NCBI GenBank assembly: GCA_026414605.1
Contig: JAOAIP010000045.1
Coordinates: forward strand, 45,379-109,378
Reading direction: 5' to 3'
DNA: 64,000 nt
Source of the DNA: Bacteroidia bacterium
GTDB taxonomy: Bacteria > Bacteroidota > Bacteroidia > B-17B0 > Aurantibacillaceae
Shown here: one piece after another, positions 1-11,500 of the stretch
Numbering within the stretch: the stretch's first letter is position 1
Layout: each line of letters begins with the position of its first letter
Program-made: the position numbers and the translations under genes
Notes under the pieces: model-generated
What the model was told of the DNA's origin: nothing
The model's input: only the letters and a program-made list of their open reading frames with translations
Database searches by the model: none

Positions 1-2412
1 AACATAAAATTCATTTGTTTCTGGATGATAGACAACTAAATTTATCCAAGCATTTTTATACCATTCATACACTTCAGGATAGAAGCGAATAGCATTTAAA
101 ACCATTTGGGGATAATGTTCAACAACCATTAATAATCGCAAAGGATCGTGAATTTCTACCATTTGTGAGGGCAAGCCAATTCTTAAATCTCCTTCTGCAC
201 CATTAGCCACACTTAATAATCCAAAGATATTATGAGGTAATTTTGAACCAGAACCTAATTTTTGATTATCTACTCTTGAATAGTAGTATTCCAAATTGAT
301 GCCACCACATACTGCTGTAATTGACTTTAAGACATAAGGCAAAAGTTCTCCATCTTTATCTGTTGTATAGTCATACGATTGTAAAAATGATCTTCTGTCT
401 AAAAAAATATCTTTTGTGAGTGCCCTTCTCCCAACTACACATAATGCATTGGTAGCGTGGTTGTATTCAGGTCTTACTTCAAATAATGCATATTGTCTGT
501 TTTTCACTTCGTTGTGAATTTCTTCTTCTGATTTGTTTTTCATATTCACAATTGTTCCAAATCTTCTTGCTCTTTCTTTTGCATTCAGATGTAGTGCTTT
601 CTCAAAAATCTCTTGATGCTTTTTCAAATCTTGTTTTTGCTGTTCATTCAAGTCATCAGTATCATAAAAAAGAACTTCATCTGTTGTAGTATTGTGAAGC
701 ACTGGAATAAACCTTGTATCATTAGGAATATCAATGCCTCTATTTTTCAATTCTTCACGAATTTCTTTTTGATTTAAGAAAGCACACATTACACGAGCAT
801 TTACAGAACCTGGTTTCCCTGAACATGCCCCACAATCATAAGCCGCATAATAGGGATTATTAGTACTCCCCGCCCCGTGTGCCATAATATAAACAAAAGG
901 AGCAAAGTTTTTAGTTAAACCAATACTTTTTAATAATAGTTCAGATCGTTGTATGGCTTCTTCTTTTGTATATCCAACTTTTAATTGACAAGAATCAATA
1001 GAATGATGTGGTGAGTATTCATACTCTATACTGGAACTTGGGGATATGTGATTAAAGGCACTTATTGTTAAAGGATTATTATGAGGTTTAAATAAATGTA
1101 ATGCTAATTTAATGGCTGACCAATAACCAATAGTTTGTGCAATCAACCACCCACCTAAATAAGTATGATGCCGTGCTTCTAAATGCACGTCAGTAGTATG
1201 TTCTACCAGTTCAGATTTTTCTTTTAATAAATGTTGTGGTTTTACAGGTGCAGGGGCTATCTTTAATAAATGTTTACTATGTTGTGGCTGATAATATGCA
1301 TCTATATTAAAAAATCCTGCTGTAGAAAAGGTTTCACAATTGTTATCTAATAACTCTAAATAGCGTCTAAAAGATTCTTCTCTATCATCAATACAATGTA
1401 TAGTTTGAAATGATTTTTGAGAGGCACATAATGTATTATTGATTTTTGATGAATGTTGTTTTATAGCATTCAGTACCTTTTCATAATAACTCCATTCAAA
1501 TGCTTCTTGCCATAATTGTAACAATTCAAAATTTAATTCCTCTTCGTCAGAAAATTTTTCTTCAAATAAATGATCTTCGGGCATTTTAGACACTTTGGTT
1601 AATGCTTGCCATTCTTTTAATTTATAATCCAAATAATCAATTTGAAATAATAATTCCAAAACAATAAATTCTTCTAATGAAATTTTTCTTGGATGCGTTA
1701 AATAATCAGGATGATCTTCTAAAACACTTACCATTCCACTCCATCCAGGATGTTCAAAACACAAATCATACAAATAATCTTCAAACCATTCATCATCACC
1801 TACTAATATCTTTAGTAGATAAGGAATCTGTAATGCTTCTTTATTATTTTCTAATAGCCATTTTCGGGATCTTCCTTTTTTTAGTAAAAAATACGATTGA
1901 AATGAATGCAATTCAATATTTCTTACATTATTTAATAATCCCTCTTCTACTATCGGAAATTCTATTAAAGATATGCCTTGATCTAAATAATTACTAATAA
2001 GCCGAAATAATTTTGGTTGTATATATTTACTGATATTCACTTTATACTCATCCTTCCATTTATGCATTATTCTGCCCATTCTTCCCTGAAAACTTACTTC
2101 AACATTATCATATAATAATCTAAATTTATATTCTTCTAATTCTTCTTGCGATTTGTGTTTTAATATCACGTTTTCAATAATTTTCTCCTCTATTATTCCC
2201 GACCTGTACAATTGTCTAAATTCACTTATATTAAGATAGGTCTTATAACCAAAAATTTTAGTAGAACGCTTATTGGCCTCGCTAAATGAATGGTCTTGAA
2301 AAAAATGTAATAAATTATGATGAACAAAATCTTTCAATGGACTTTGAGATGGTAGAAAATGCTTTAAATGATGTAAAACTTTTTTTGTTTCAAATGCGAT
2401 TGTGTGTTGCAT
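1..2412 (-). CDS. dabA: Probable inorganic carbon transporter subunit DabA (DUF2309), C-terminus cut by window edge
   Basis: DabA forms, with the membrane protein DabB, an energy-coupled pump that accumulates dissolved inorganic carbon; DabA is the beta-carbonic-anhydrase-like zinc subunit. The frame reads without a stop from the ATG at 2410-2412 to base 1, giving 804 residues; the true C-terminus lies outside. The N-terminal family signature PLKDFVHHNLLH is near residue 25. The zinc-site residues known for this family are all present: Cys340 and Asp342 in CIDDREE, His512 in MAHGAG, and Cys527 in YDCGACSG; the His-Cys spacing of 15 residues matches the described DabA site (His524/Cys539 in Halothiobacillus). 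A dabB partner would be expected beside it but is not inside the window. Transcribed divergently from recQ. Family assignment is firm; a transport role here is inferred from homology. Confidence 0.9.
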   Translation of the reverse strand, partial: MQHTIAFETKKVLHHLKHFLPSQSPLKDFVHHNLLHFFQDHSFSEANKRSTKIFGYKTYLNISEFRQLYRSGIIEEKIIENVILKHKSQEELEEYKFRLLYDNVEVSFQGRMGRIMHKWKDEYKVNISKYIQPKLFRLISNYLDQGISLIEFPIVEEGLLNNVRNIELHSFQSYFLLKKGRSRKWLLENNKEALQIPYLLKILVGDDEWFEDYLYDLCFEHPGWSGMVSVLEDHPDYLTHPRKISLEEFIVLELLFQIDYLDYKLKEWQALTKVSKMPEDHLFEEKFSDEEELNFELLQLWQEAFEWSYYEKVLNAIKQHSSKINNTLCASQKSFQTIHCIDDREESFRRYLELLDNNCETFSTAGFFNIDAYYQPQHSKHLLKIAPAPVKPQHLLKEKSELVEHTTDVHLEARHHTYLGGWLIAQTIGYWSAIKLALHLFKPHNNPLTISAFNHISPSSSIEYEYSPHHSIDSCQLKVGYTKEEAIQRSELLLKSIGLTKNFAPFVYIMAHGAGSTNNPYYAAYDCGACSGKPGSVNARVMCAFLNQKEIREELKNRGIDIPNDTRFIPVLHNTTTDEVLFYDTDDLNEQQKQDLKKHQEIFEKALHLNAKERARRFGTIVNMKNKSEEEIHNEVKNRQYALFEVRPEYNHATNALCVVGRRALTKDIFLDRRSFLQSYDYTTDKDGELLPYVLKSITAVCGGINLEYYYSRVDNQKLGSGSKLPHNIFGLLSVANGAEGDLRIGLPSQMVEIHDPLRLLMVVEHYPQMVLNAIRFYPEVYEWYKNAWINLVVYHPETNEFYV

Positions 2413-2864
2413 AAATTTTCTTTTTAATGAACTAAATCAAAATAGAACAGAATAGGGTTGAGAATGATTTTATTTTACAATAGATATATGCTACTTATTT
2501 TTATTTCAGTAGCAAAATGTATTATGATAATGGATGTGATATTTATAGATAAAACTATAATAATGTAGAAACAATAGAATAACTAAAAGTTATTTTGGGA
2601 TTACTCTAAATAAAAACCCTTTTAGTTGTATTAAACAGTATTTCATAAATGTGCAGCAAATATACTTAGTTTTTAATTATATTGATAAATATCATCATTC
2701 TCACACTTTAATTTTATATGGTAAAGTATTTAAAAAATTTTTCCCTTGTTTATCTAATAATTTTGTATATTTGTCTAAAAATCTTCTTAAATAAAACAAA
2801 AACTTAAAAAAGATTGGAATAAAATTCTTTATATTTATAGTCCAAAATTAAAAATTTTAATAAA
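2413..2864. other. Divergent intergenic region between dabA and recQ
   Basis: This 452-base stretch is very AT-rich and holds no convincing gene. On the plus strand it carries the recQ promoter candidate at 2746-2773. On the minus strand a TATATTTG match to the -7 consensus lies at 2657-2664, but no TTG is seen at the usual distance, and it would leave a leader of about 240 bases before dabA. No riboswitch or hairpin terminator was recognised. Confidence 0.5.
2746..2773 (+). promoter_or_regulatory. Candidate recQ promoter (Bacteroidota type)
   Basis: TATATTTG at 2766-2773 matches the -7 consensus TAnnTTTG, with TTG at 2746-2748 in the -33 position (17-base spacer). Transcription would start near 2780, leaving a leader of about 85 bases before recQ. 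Confidence 0.5.
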
Positions 2865-5198
2865 ATGAGTAGTACAGTTGAATTGCCTAAAGCAAAGAAA
2901 ATGACAAAATCAAAAGATGAAAAGGCAACAAAAGAAAAGAAAACTAAAGCAAATGAAATTACAAAATTAAATACTGCCAAGAACGATTCTAATCGTAGAC
3001 CTTACTCGGACGAAGAAATTTATGGTACATTAAAAAGTTTCTTTGGATTTAATGCTTTCAAAGGAAATCAAGAAGCCATCATCAAAAGTGTTTTGAATGG
3101 TGAAAATGTTTTTGTAATAATGCCTACAGGTGGGGGAAAATCTTTGTGCTATCAGTTACCCGCGATATTAATGGAAGGTACGGCTATTATTGTATCTCCT
3201 CTTATTGCTTTAATGAAAAACCAAGTAGACCTTGTTCGTGGGTTTAGTACCAATACGGATATTGCACACTTTTTAAACTCTACATTAAATAAAACAGAAA
3301 CTAAAAAGGTAAAACAAGACGTTTTAAGTGGTAAATGTAAAATGCTTTATGTCGCACCAGAAACTTTAAATAAAGAAGATAACATTGCCTTCTTCAAAGA
3401 ATTTAAAGTATCCTTTTTTGCTATAGATGAAGCCCACTGTATTTCTGAATGGGGACATGACTTTAGACCTGAATATAGAAAGATTCGCCCTATCGTAGAT
3501 AAATTAGGCAGTCCTCCAATTATTGCACTTACTGCTACGGCTACGCCCAAAGTACAACAAGACATCCAAAAGAACTTAGGAATGATGGATGCTACTGTTT
3601 ATAAATCTTCCTTTAATAGACCTAACTTGTATTACGAAATAAGACCCAAAATTGGTGCTACCAAACAAATTATTTCCTTTATAAAAAAGAATTCAGGAAA
3701 ATCAGGTATCATTTATTGTTTAAGCCGTAAGAAAACAGAAGAATTAGCAGAACACCTTCAAATAAACGGCATTCGTGCTGCCGCTTACCACGCAGGAATG
3801 GAAGCCAAAGATAGAAGTAAAGTCCAAGATAAATTCTTGAACGAAGAAATAGATGTAATTGTAGCTACCATTGCGTTTGGAATGGGAATTGACAAACCCG
3901 ATATTCGCTTTGTGATCCACTACGATATTCCCAAGTCCTTAGAAGGATACTATCAAGAAACGGGTCGTGCAGGCCGTGATGGCGGTGAAGGACATTGTTT
4001 GGCATTCTATAGTTATTACGATATTCAAAAGTTAGAAAAATTCATGCGTGACAAACCTATTAGCGAACAAGAAATTGCTAAACAAATGTTGCAAGAAACG
4101 GCTGCCTTTGCTGAAACATCTTCTTGTCGTAGAAGATATCTTCTACATTATTTTGGTGAAGAATTTGACGAAGAGAATTGCAATAAAATGTGCGATAACT
4201 GTCGCCATCCAAAAGAAAAATTCAATGCCCAAGACGATCTTGAACTCGTACTTGAAACTATCATTGAAACCAAAGAAAAACATAAAGCCAAAGACATTGT
4301 CAATATCCTTATTGCCAATATGACTACTACCGCAAGATCCTATAAACATAATCAACTTGAAATGTGGGGCAAGGGTTTAGAAGATGATAAAGATGAAAAA
4401 CATTGGAATGCTATTATTCGCCAAGCCATCGTCAATGGTTTTATTCAAAAAGAAATAGAAACTTATGGAGTATTGAAATTAAGTGAACAAGGTAGAAAAT
4501 TCTTAGAAGAACCATATCCAGTAATGTTTACAAAAGATCAGGATTTCAGCGATGCAGAAAAAGATGATGACGATTTGATTATGGCTCCCAAATCAGGAAG
4601 TACTGCATTGGATGAGACCTTGTTCCAATTATTAAAAGACGAAGTGAGAAAAATTGCAAAGCAAAATAATTTGCCACCTTATGTTGTTTTCCAAGAAAGT
4701 TCACTTTCAGAAATGGCGACTCAATATCCTATTACAATTGAAGAATTATCCCGAATTACCGGCGTTGGTCAAGGAAAAGCAATGAAATTTGGCAAACCCA
4801 TTATTGCATTGATTAAAAAATATGTTGAAGAAAATGAAATAGAAAGACCTACAGATATAGTTATTAAAACATCTGCTAATAAATCTCAATTGAAAGTTTC
4901 CATTATACAAAGTATTGATAGAAAAATAGATTTAGAAGAAATTTGCAAGTTGAAAAAAATTGATTTTAATGAATTACTTGATGAATTAGAATCTATCGTT
5001 TATTCAGGAACCAAAATTAATATTGATTATTATATTTATGATGTAATGGACGAAGATAAGTTAGAAGATCTTTTATTGTATTTCAAAGAAGCAGAAACAG
5101 ATAGTTTAGAAGAAGCCATCAAAGAATTCGGCAAAGATGCTACTGAAGAAGAAATCCGTTTAGCCCGTATTAAATTTATATCTGACTTTGGCAATTAG
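2865..5198 (+). CDS. recQ: ATP-dependent DNA helicase RecQ
   Basis: RecQ is a 3'-5' DNA helicase of recombination and replication-fork repair. The 777-residue protein has a lysine-rich, probably disordered tail (residues 1-45), then the helicase core with Walker A MPTGGGKS near residue 86, the DEAH box at 188-191 and the arginine-finger region ETGRAGRDG. The zinc-binding part of the RQC region follows (CRRRYLLHYF, then CNKMCDNC), a winged helix, and an HRDC domain around residues 590-660. About 110 further acidic residues follow the HRDC, longer than the roughly 600-residue enterobacterial enzyme. It stands alone, with its own promoter candidate and a strong terminator at 5226. The ATG start has no competing upstream start in frame. 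Confidence 0.96.
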   Translation: MSSTVELPKAKKMTKSKDEKATKEKKTKANEITKLNTAKNDSNRRPYSDEEIYGTLKSFFGFNAFKGNQEAIIKSVLNGENVFVIMPTGGGKSLCYQLPAILMEGTAIIVSPLIALMKNQVDLVRGFSTNTDIAHFLNSTLNKTETKKVKQDVLSGKCKMLYVAPETLNKEDNIAFFKEFKVSFFAIDEAHCISEWGHDFRPEYRKIRPIVDKLGSPPIIALTATATPKVQQDIQKNLGMMDATVYKSSFNRPNLYYEIRPKIGATKQIISFIKKNSGKSGIIYCLSRKKTEELAEHLQINGIRAAAYHAGMEAKDRSKVQDKFLNEEIDVIVATIAFGMGIDKPDIRFVIHYDIPKSLEGYYQETGRAGRDGGEGHCLAFYSYYDIQKLEKFMRDKPISEQEIAKQMLQETAAFAETSSCRRRYLLHYFGEEFDEENCNKMCDNCRHPKEKFNAQDDLELVLETIIETKEKHKAKDIVNILIANMTTTARSYKHNQLEMWGKGLEDDKDEKHWNAIIRQAIVNGFIQKEIETYGVLKLSEQGRKFLEEPYPVMFTKDQDFSDAEKDDDDLIMAPKSGSTALDETLFQLLKDEVRKIAKQNNLPPYVVFQESSLSEMATQYPITIEELSRITGVGQGKAMKFGKPIIALIKKYVEENEIERPTDIVIKTSANKSQLKVSIIQSIDRKIDLEEICKLKKIDFNELLDELESIVYSGTKINIDYYIYDVMDEDKLEDLLLYFKEAETDSLEEAIKEFGKDATEEEIRLARIKFISDFGN

Positions 5199-5225
5199 TT
5201 TTTTTCAAATAGTTTTATTTTTAAT

Positions 5226-5253
5226 AGCCCTACCTAAAAAGTAGGGCTTTTTT
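5226..5253 (+). terminator. Rho-independent terminator after recQ
   Basis: AGCCCTAC (5226-5233) pairs perfectly with GTAGGGCT (5241-5248) around a 7-base loop and is followed by a T run. It lies 28 bases after the recQ stop. Confidence 0.9.
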
Positions 5254-5510
5254 ATTTAAGATGTGTTGGATAAATTTTAAAATTTAGACGAAAGGGTAAA
5301 ATGAGTTCGTGAATAGCCATTTTTATTGAGTGAAAAATTTGGATGATTACCCTAATTCTATTTAAATTCGTAACATCAAATTTTAATTTGAACGACAATC
5401 AAAATTGTGCATAATTTTAAAAATATTGTTCATAAAATTTTTTAGGATAAAATAATAATCAACTAAACCAACGGCATACAAATTTCGTATAAATATAAAA
5501 ATAGATAAAT
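5254..5510. other. Upstream region of the giant adhesin gene
   Basis: About 257 AT-rich bases with no recognisable gene. No clean TAnnTTTG element was found close to the adhesin start, so its promoter is unresolved. The ten bases GAATAGCCAT near 5315 also occur in the element at 26036-26432, but the surroundings do not match. Confidence 0.35.
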
Positions 5511-8500
5511 ATGAAAAAACTTTTATTAATTATAGTTCTGTTAAGTTCTCTGGTACTAAAATCTCAAAGAGATTACATTCAGAGAATTGCTAATTACAAA
5601 TTCTCACAAGATTCTTTATTAGGATTTGATGAGCAAGCAGCAAGTCAAGAAGCATTGAGAACCAATTGTTTTGGAGATGAATACAAAGTTTTTATGTATT
5701 ATGCTAAAAGAGATTTTATTAAACAAAAATACAATTTGCATAACGAAGAAAACAATGATGTATTTGAAATTTCTATGACTTGGAAAGGTTATGGAAATGG
5801 CGAGAATCCTGTTCCTACTGGAACGCCTTGTGTAAATGAAGATTTTGAAACAGGAACATTAACAGGTTGGACAAATACTACTGGTAACAATAGCAATTCT
5901 TGTACTATGGCAGGTTGCTGTGGAGGAGGGGCAGGTTTGGTATGGATAATGACTACGCCATTTTCAGATCCTATTGTAGGAACGATTCCTGCCTCTCCCT
6001 TTGGTGGAACAAAAGTGGCTAAAATCAATGATAATGCGACGGGTGCGAGAGTAGCACGACTCACTCAAATAGTACCTGTAACTTCTTCAAATGCCCTGTT
6101 TCAATTTGCTTACATTGCTGTTTTACAAAATCCAGGACATACTTGCTGTCAACAACCCTATATCAAAATAGACATTTCAACATGTAGTTCTTGTAATGCT
6201 TCTAATTGTAGTAATACTCCATTGACTTGTCCAAAAGTAGATATTTCTCCTCCTACTTCAGGTTGTCCTGCTTTACCAGGTGGATGGACGCAATCAGGCG
6301 GTGTTGCTTATACACCTACATGGCAAATTGGTTCTGTAGATTTAACGCAATATATTGGACAATGTGTCATGATTAGAATTACAGTCGGAGATTGTGCTGC
6401 AGGTGGTCATTATGGTTATTGTTATTTTGATGCTCGTTGCATGCCTATGACATTAAATGTCAATGGTATTGACTTTCCTGCTGGTTCATCTAATGTGTAC
6501 GTAAATTCATGCGGTATCTCTACCGCTACATTAACTGCTCCCTCTGGCTTAGCACCTTATACTTGGAATGGACCTCCAGGTAGTGGCATTGTTAATAATA
6601 ACAATCAAACGATTACTACTTCTGTAAGTGGAAATTATACATTAGTGATGAATCCGCCTGGTGTGTGTACTCCTATTACAAAAACCGTGCAGATAAATAT
6701 CTCACCGAATCCTACTGCAGGTTTTTCTTTTACAAATAATTGTAATACATTTACTTTAGCAAATACTGGTACAGGATCGCCTGCAGTTCAAACATATTCA
6801 TTTATTGGGTCATCAGCCCCATCCAGTTTTACTACAACGGCTAATACTTCTACGGTAATTTTCCCCAACCCTGGAACGTATACTATTATGCAAACTGTAA
6901 CTAACTCTGCTTCGTGTACAGCCACCTATTCTACAATTGTCAATGTGCCTACTCCGCCTAATCCCGCATTTACAATCAATAATCCTATTCAATGTTTAAG
7001 TAATAATGCGTTTGTTTTTACAGCAGCATATACGAATGGAAGTCATCAATACTCTTTTTCTCCCACCAGTGGTGCTCCCCCTTCTTCTAATGTTCAAAAT
7101 TATGGTCCTGTCTCATTTTCCGCACCTGGTACATATACAGTTACACACACAGTTGTTGATTTTGGTTGTGTGATGAGTACACAAAGTGTTGTAACTATAA
7201 ATCCAATGCCTGTTGTTTCTACATCTTATACCAATGCCACCTGTGGTAATAATAATGGGATAATTGTAATCAATAATTTATCTCCGCCTGGGCAATTTGT
7301 TTCTTCCTATCAATATGATGGTTCCAACATTCCTACTTCTACCATCATTAACGTTCCCGCAGGTACCCATACCGTGGGAATTATTAATAACTTTGGATGT
7401 AGTACGCAAACTATTATAAATATATCTAATACGCCTCCTATCACAAATGTGAGTTATACTACTTATCCTGCTACGTGTGGAAATAATAATGGCGTTATTA
7501 ATGTTACTAATGTGATAGGCGGTACGTCGGGCTATCAATATTCTTTAAATGGTGTTACTTATACTGCTTCCCCTTCATTTAGTGGTTTAGCCCCAGGAAA
7601 TTACTCTCTATATATCCAAGATATAATAGGATGTACTTATTCTACAAATGTCTCTATTATTTCAGCCCCAGGACCATCGGGCATTAATTTTCAAACAGCA
7701 CCAAGTGCGTGTGTAGGAAGTACAGGGTCTTTTACCATTAATGCAGTTATTGGAGGAACTTCTCCATATTCTTATGTGGTAGATGGCATAGGTACTAATG
7801 TAGTTACTTTCCCATTAGGAGCGGGTATTCACACTGCTTCTATAATAGATGCTAATAGTTGCGTTTATACTACAACTTTTGCTATAAACACAATTCCAGG
7901 ACCATCTGCTGCCACGGTTAATGTCGTTAATGCCTCTTGTGGAAATAATAATGGGGGTGCCACTGTTGTAAATGTAATGGGTGGGGCAAGTCCTTATCAG
8001 TATTCTTTTAATGGAAGTGCATTTAGTACTAATAACTCTGTTTCTGGATTGGGTGCGGGAATGCATAATGTAGTAATTAAAGATATTAATTCATGTACAT
8101 TGGCAGTCGTATTTAATGTTTCAAACATTGGTGGACCTACTGCATTGAATTTTACAGTAAATAATGTTTCTTGTAATGGAGGAAATAATGGTGTTATAAA
8201 TGTAAGCACAACAGGTGGAACGGCGCCATATAATTATACCTTGTCCCCAAATAATGTAACAAATGGTTTGGGAATATTTAATAACTTAAATGCAGGGACT
8301 TATACTATTTCTGTAAAAGATGCTAATAATTGTGCATATACATCTACTGTAAGCATTTCTCAACCTGCACCATTATCTCTTTCTTTTAATGTAACAAATG
8401 TTTCTTGCTACTCAGGTAATAATGGAATGATTAATTGTGTTGGTAGTGGAGGAACTTCGCCTTATCAATTTTCCTTAAATGGTGGGGCTTTTCAATCATC

Positions 8501-11500
8501 TTCTACTTTTTCTAATTTATTTGCTGGATATTATAATGTTACCATAAAAGATAACAACAATTGTTTGGTTACAAACACAATACAAATCAATCAACCTACC
8601 GATATTCAACTTTCAGTAACGACTAAAAATGCTAATTGCACAACGGCTAATGGATCCGCTACGGTAAATGTTACAGGCGGAACACCACCTTATGCTTATG
8701 TGTGGAGTAGTATTGGTGGAAATGCTCCTATTTCTAATAGTTTAACAGCAGGTAATTATACAGTCAATGTAATGGATATTAATGGTTGTACAAAAAGCAT
8801 AACACTGACAATAAATTCTATCCCTGGTGGTACTGCTGTAATAACGGCTGCTTCCAATGTAACTTGTAAAGGATACAACAACGGATGGGCAACAGTAAGT
8901 TATGTCGGTAATATGACCCCTCCAATTTCTTATTCTTGGTCAAATGGACAAAATACTCAAACAGCAAACAATTTAGCACCAGGTAATTATAACTGTATTA
9001 TACAAGATGTGTGTGGTTGCACATCTTCTATTGGAATTGGAATTTCTGAACCTGATTCTTTACATTTTTCAATATCGTCTAACCCTGCATTGTGTTTTAA
9101 TCAAAATTCTGGATCTGCTTCTGTTAGTTATATTAGTGGTGGAACACCACCATTTACTTATTTGTGGACACCTGGTGGGCAAACATCTGCTACTGCTACT
9201 AATTTGGTGGCTGGTACTTACTCTTGTTTAATTACAGATGCCAATGGATGTACCAGAACCTATTCTGTAAATGTTACACAACCTTCGTCTGTTACTATAA
9301 CCTCTACTGTTAATACAGCATATTGTATGCAAAGTAATGGGGCAGCAACGGTTAGTGCTTCTGGTGGTTTTCCTGCCTATTCCTATACATGGAGTACAGG
9401 AACTACAGGAAATGTTTTAAGTAATGTGGCTGCAGGTACTTATACAGTAATGGTTAAAGATGCAAACAATTGTGTAAATGTATTTGGCATCACTATTCCA
9501 AATACCAATGGACCAACACTCACTGTAACAGGTTATACAAATGTCTCTTGTTATGGAGGTAATAATGGTGTAGCCACTACTTCTGTAAATGGTGGGGTTC
9601 CGCCCTATTCTTATATGTGGAGCAATGGTCAAAATGTTGGAACGGCTATTAATCTATCAGCAGGTATTTACACAGTTTCTGTTACAGATGCTGTAGGTTG
9701 TGTAGCATCAGCAAGTGTTCAGATTACTCAACCTCCTGCTTTGTCCTTAAATATCATACCTCAACATCCATTATGTTTTAATTCTAATAATGGAAGTGCT
9801 ACTGCTTTAGTGAATGGTGGAACTTCTCCATACTCTTACACTTGGTCTCCTGTTGGAGGAAATGCCTCTACAGCAAGTAATTTGTCAGCGGGCATTTATA
9901 TCGTGAATGTAAAAGATGCTATGAATTGCGGAATTAGCGGTACTGTTCAATTAAACAATCCTCCTCAAATGCAAGCGAATGTAAATTATACGAATGTAAC
10001 TTGTAATGGGGCTTGTAATGGTATTGCTACTGCTAATGCTATTAATGCCAATGGAAGCATCACTTATTATTGGATAGGCGGGGTATCTCCTCAAACAACA
10101 CCTGTATTTAATAATCTTTGTCCTGGAAATTATACCCTTATCCTGACAGACCAAAACAACTGTACTGCATCTGCTGTATTTAGCATCACAGAACCTCCTC
10201 TATTGAATGTAACGATAACAAATTCAGCCAATGTTACATGTTTTGGTGCCAATAATGGATATGCATCTGTGATAGCATCAGGAGGTTCTCCCTCTTATTC
10301 CTATCAATGGTTACCCTCTGGTGGAAATAGTTTTTCAGCCAATAATTTAGCACCTGGTACTTATACAATTAAGGTAACAGATTCAAAAAATTGTCAAAAA
10401 CAACAGGTTATTACCATAACACAACCCTCTCCATTACAAGCTTCTGTCAGTATCAATAATGTATCTTGTTATGGATTAAATGATGGAAGTGGTATTGTTT
10501 CTGCATGGGGTGGCACCGGACCATATAATATCTTATGGTATCCGTCATTACATAATACTTTTAGTGCAAATAATTTAGCCCCAGGTACGCATACGATTCA
10601 AGTTACAGATGCTAATAATTGTGTAACAACGATAACTGCTATGGTTAATCAACCTCCCCAATTATTGGCTAATGTAACTACAACAAATTCTAACTGTAAT
10701 ATGAGTAATGGTTATGCCTGTGTAATGGCAAGCGGAGGTGCTGGCGGGTATTCTTATCAATGGAGTGGAAGCCCAACATATACTAATGCATGTTTGAACA
10801 ACGTATCTGCTGGAATATATACGGTGATGGTCAAAGATGCTAACAATTGTGTAGTTTATGCTAATGCGGTTATTAATGATATATCTGGACCAGTTGTTAG
10901 TATCACAGGATACACAAATGTGTCATGTTATGGACAAAACAATGGGGCTGCACAAGCAAGTTTATCAGGAGGAACTCCACCATACAATATCGCATGGACT
11001 TATCAGGGACAAAGCGGTTTATCTATTACAAACTTACCAGCAGGAAATTATGGAATAACAGTAGTGGATGCTGCTGGATGCGTGGGAAATGCTACCGTGA
11101 ACATTTCTCAACCTTCTCCATTAAATAGTGCTATAGTGAATGTAGGACACGTATCTTGTTTTGGTTTAAATGATGGAAGTGCAACAATGTTAGTTAATGG
11201 AGGAACTCCTGCTTACACTTATACTTGGACAGGTGGAAGTGGGGTTCAAAATTCTCAAACGGCGGTAAGTTTAATCGCAGGAAATTATACTTGTACTGTT
11301 AAAGATGCTAATGGTTGTACTTCTACACAAACAGTTCAAATACTACAACCTAACCCCATAGCAATAGGAAGTTATACTATTCAAAATGTTTTGTGTAATG
11401 GTGGAAATAACGGGCAAATTGCCGCTAATATCGTAGGAGGTACTCCACCTTATACTTTTACATGGAACCCATCTAATGTGAATGCACCTGTTATATCCAA

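Noticed and set aside
5290..5370. Degenerate second copy of the MITE-like element upstream of the adhesin
   Set aside because: Only the ten bases GAATAGCCAT are shared; hairpins and terminal repeats are absent.
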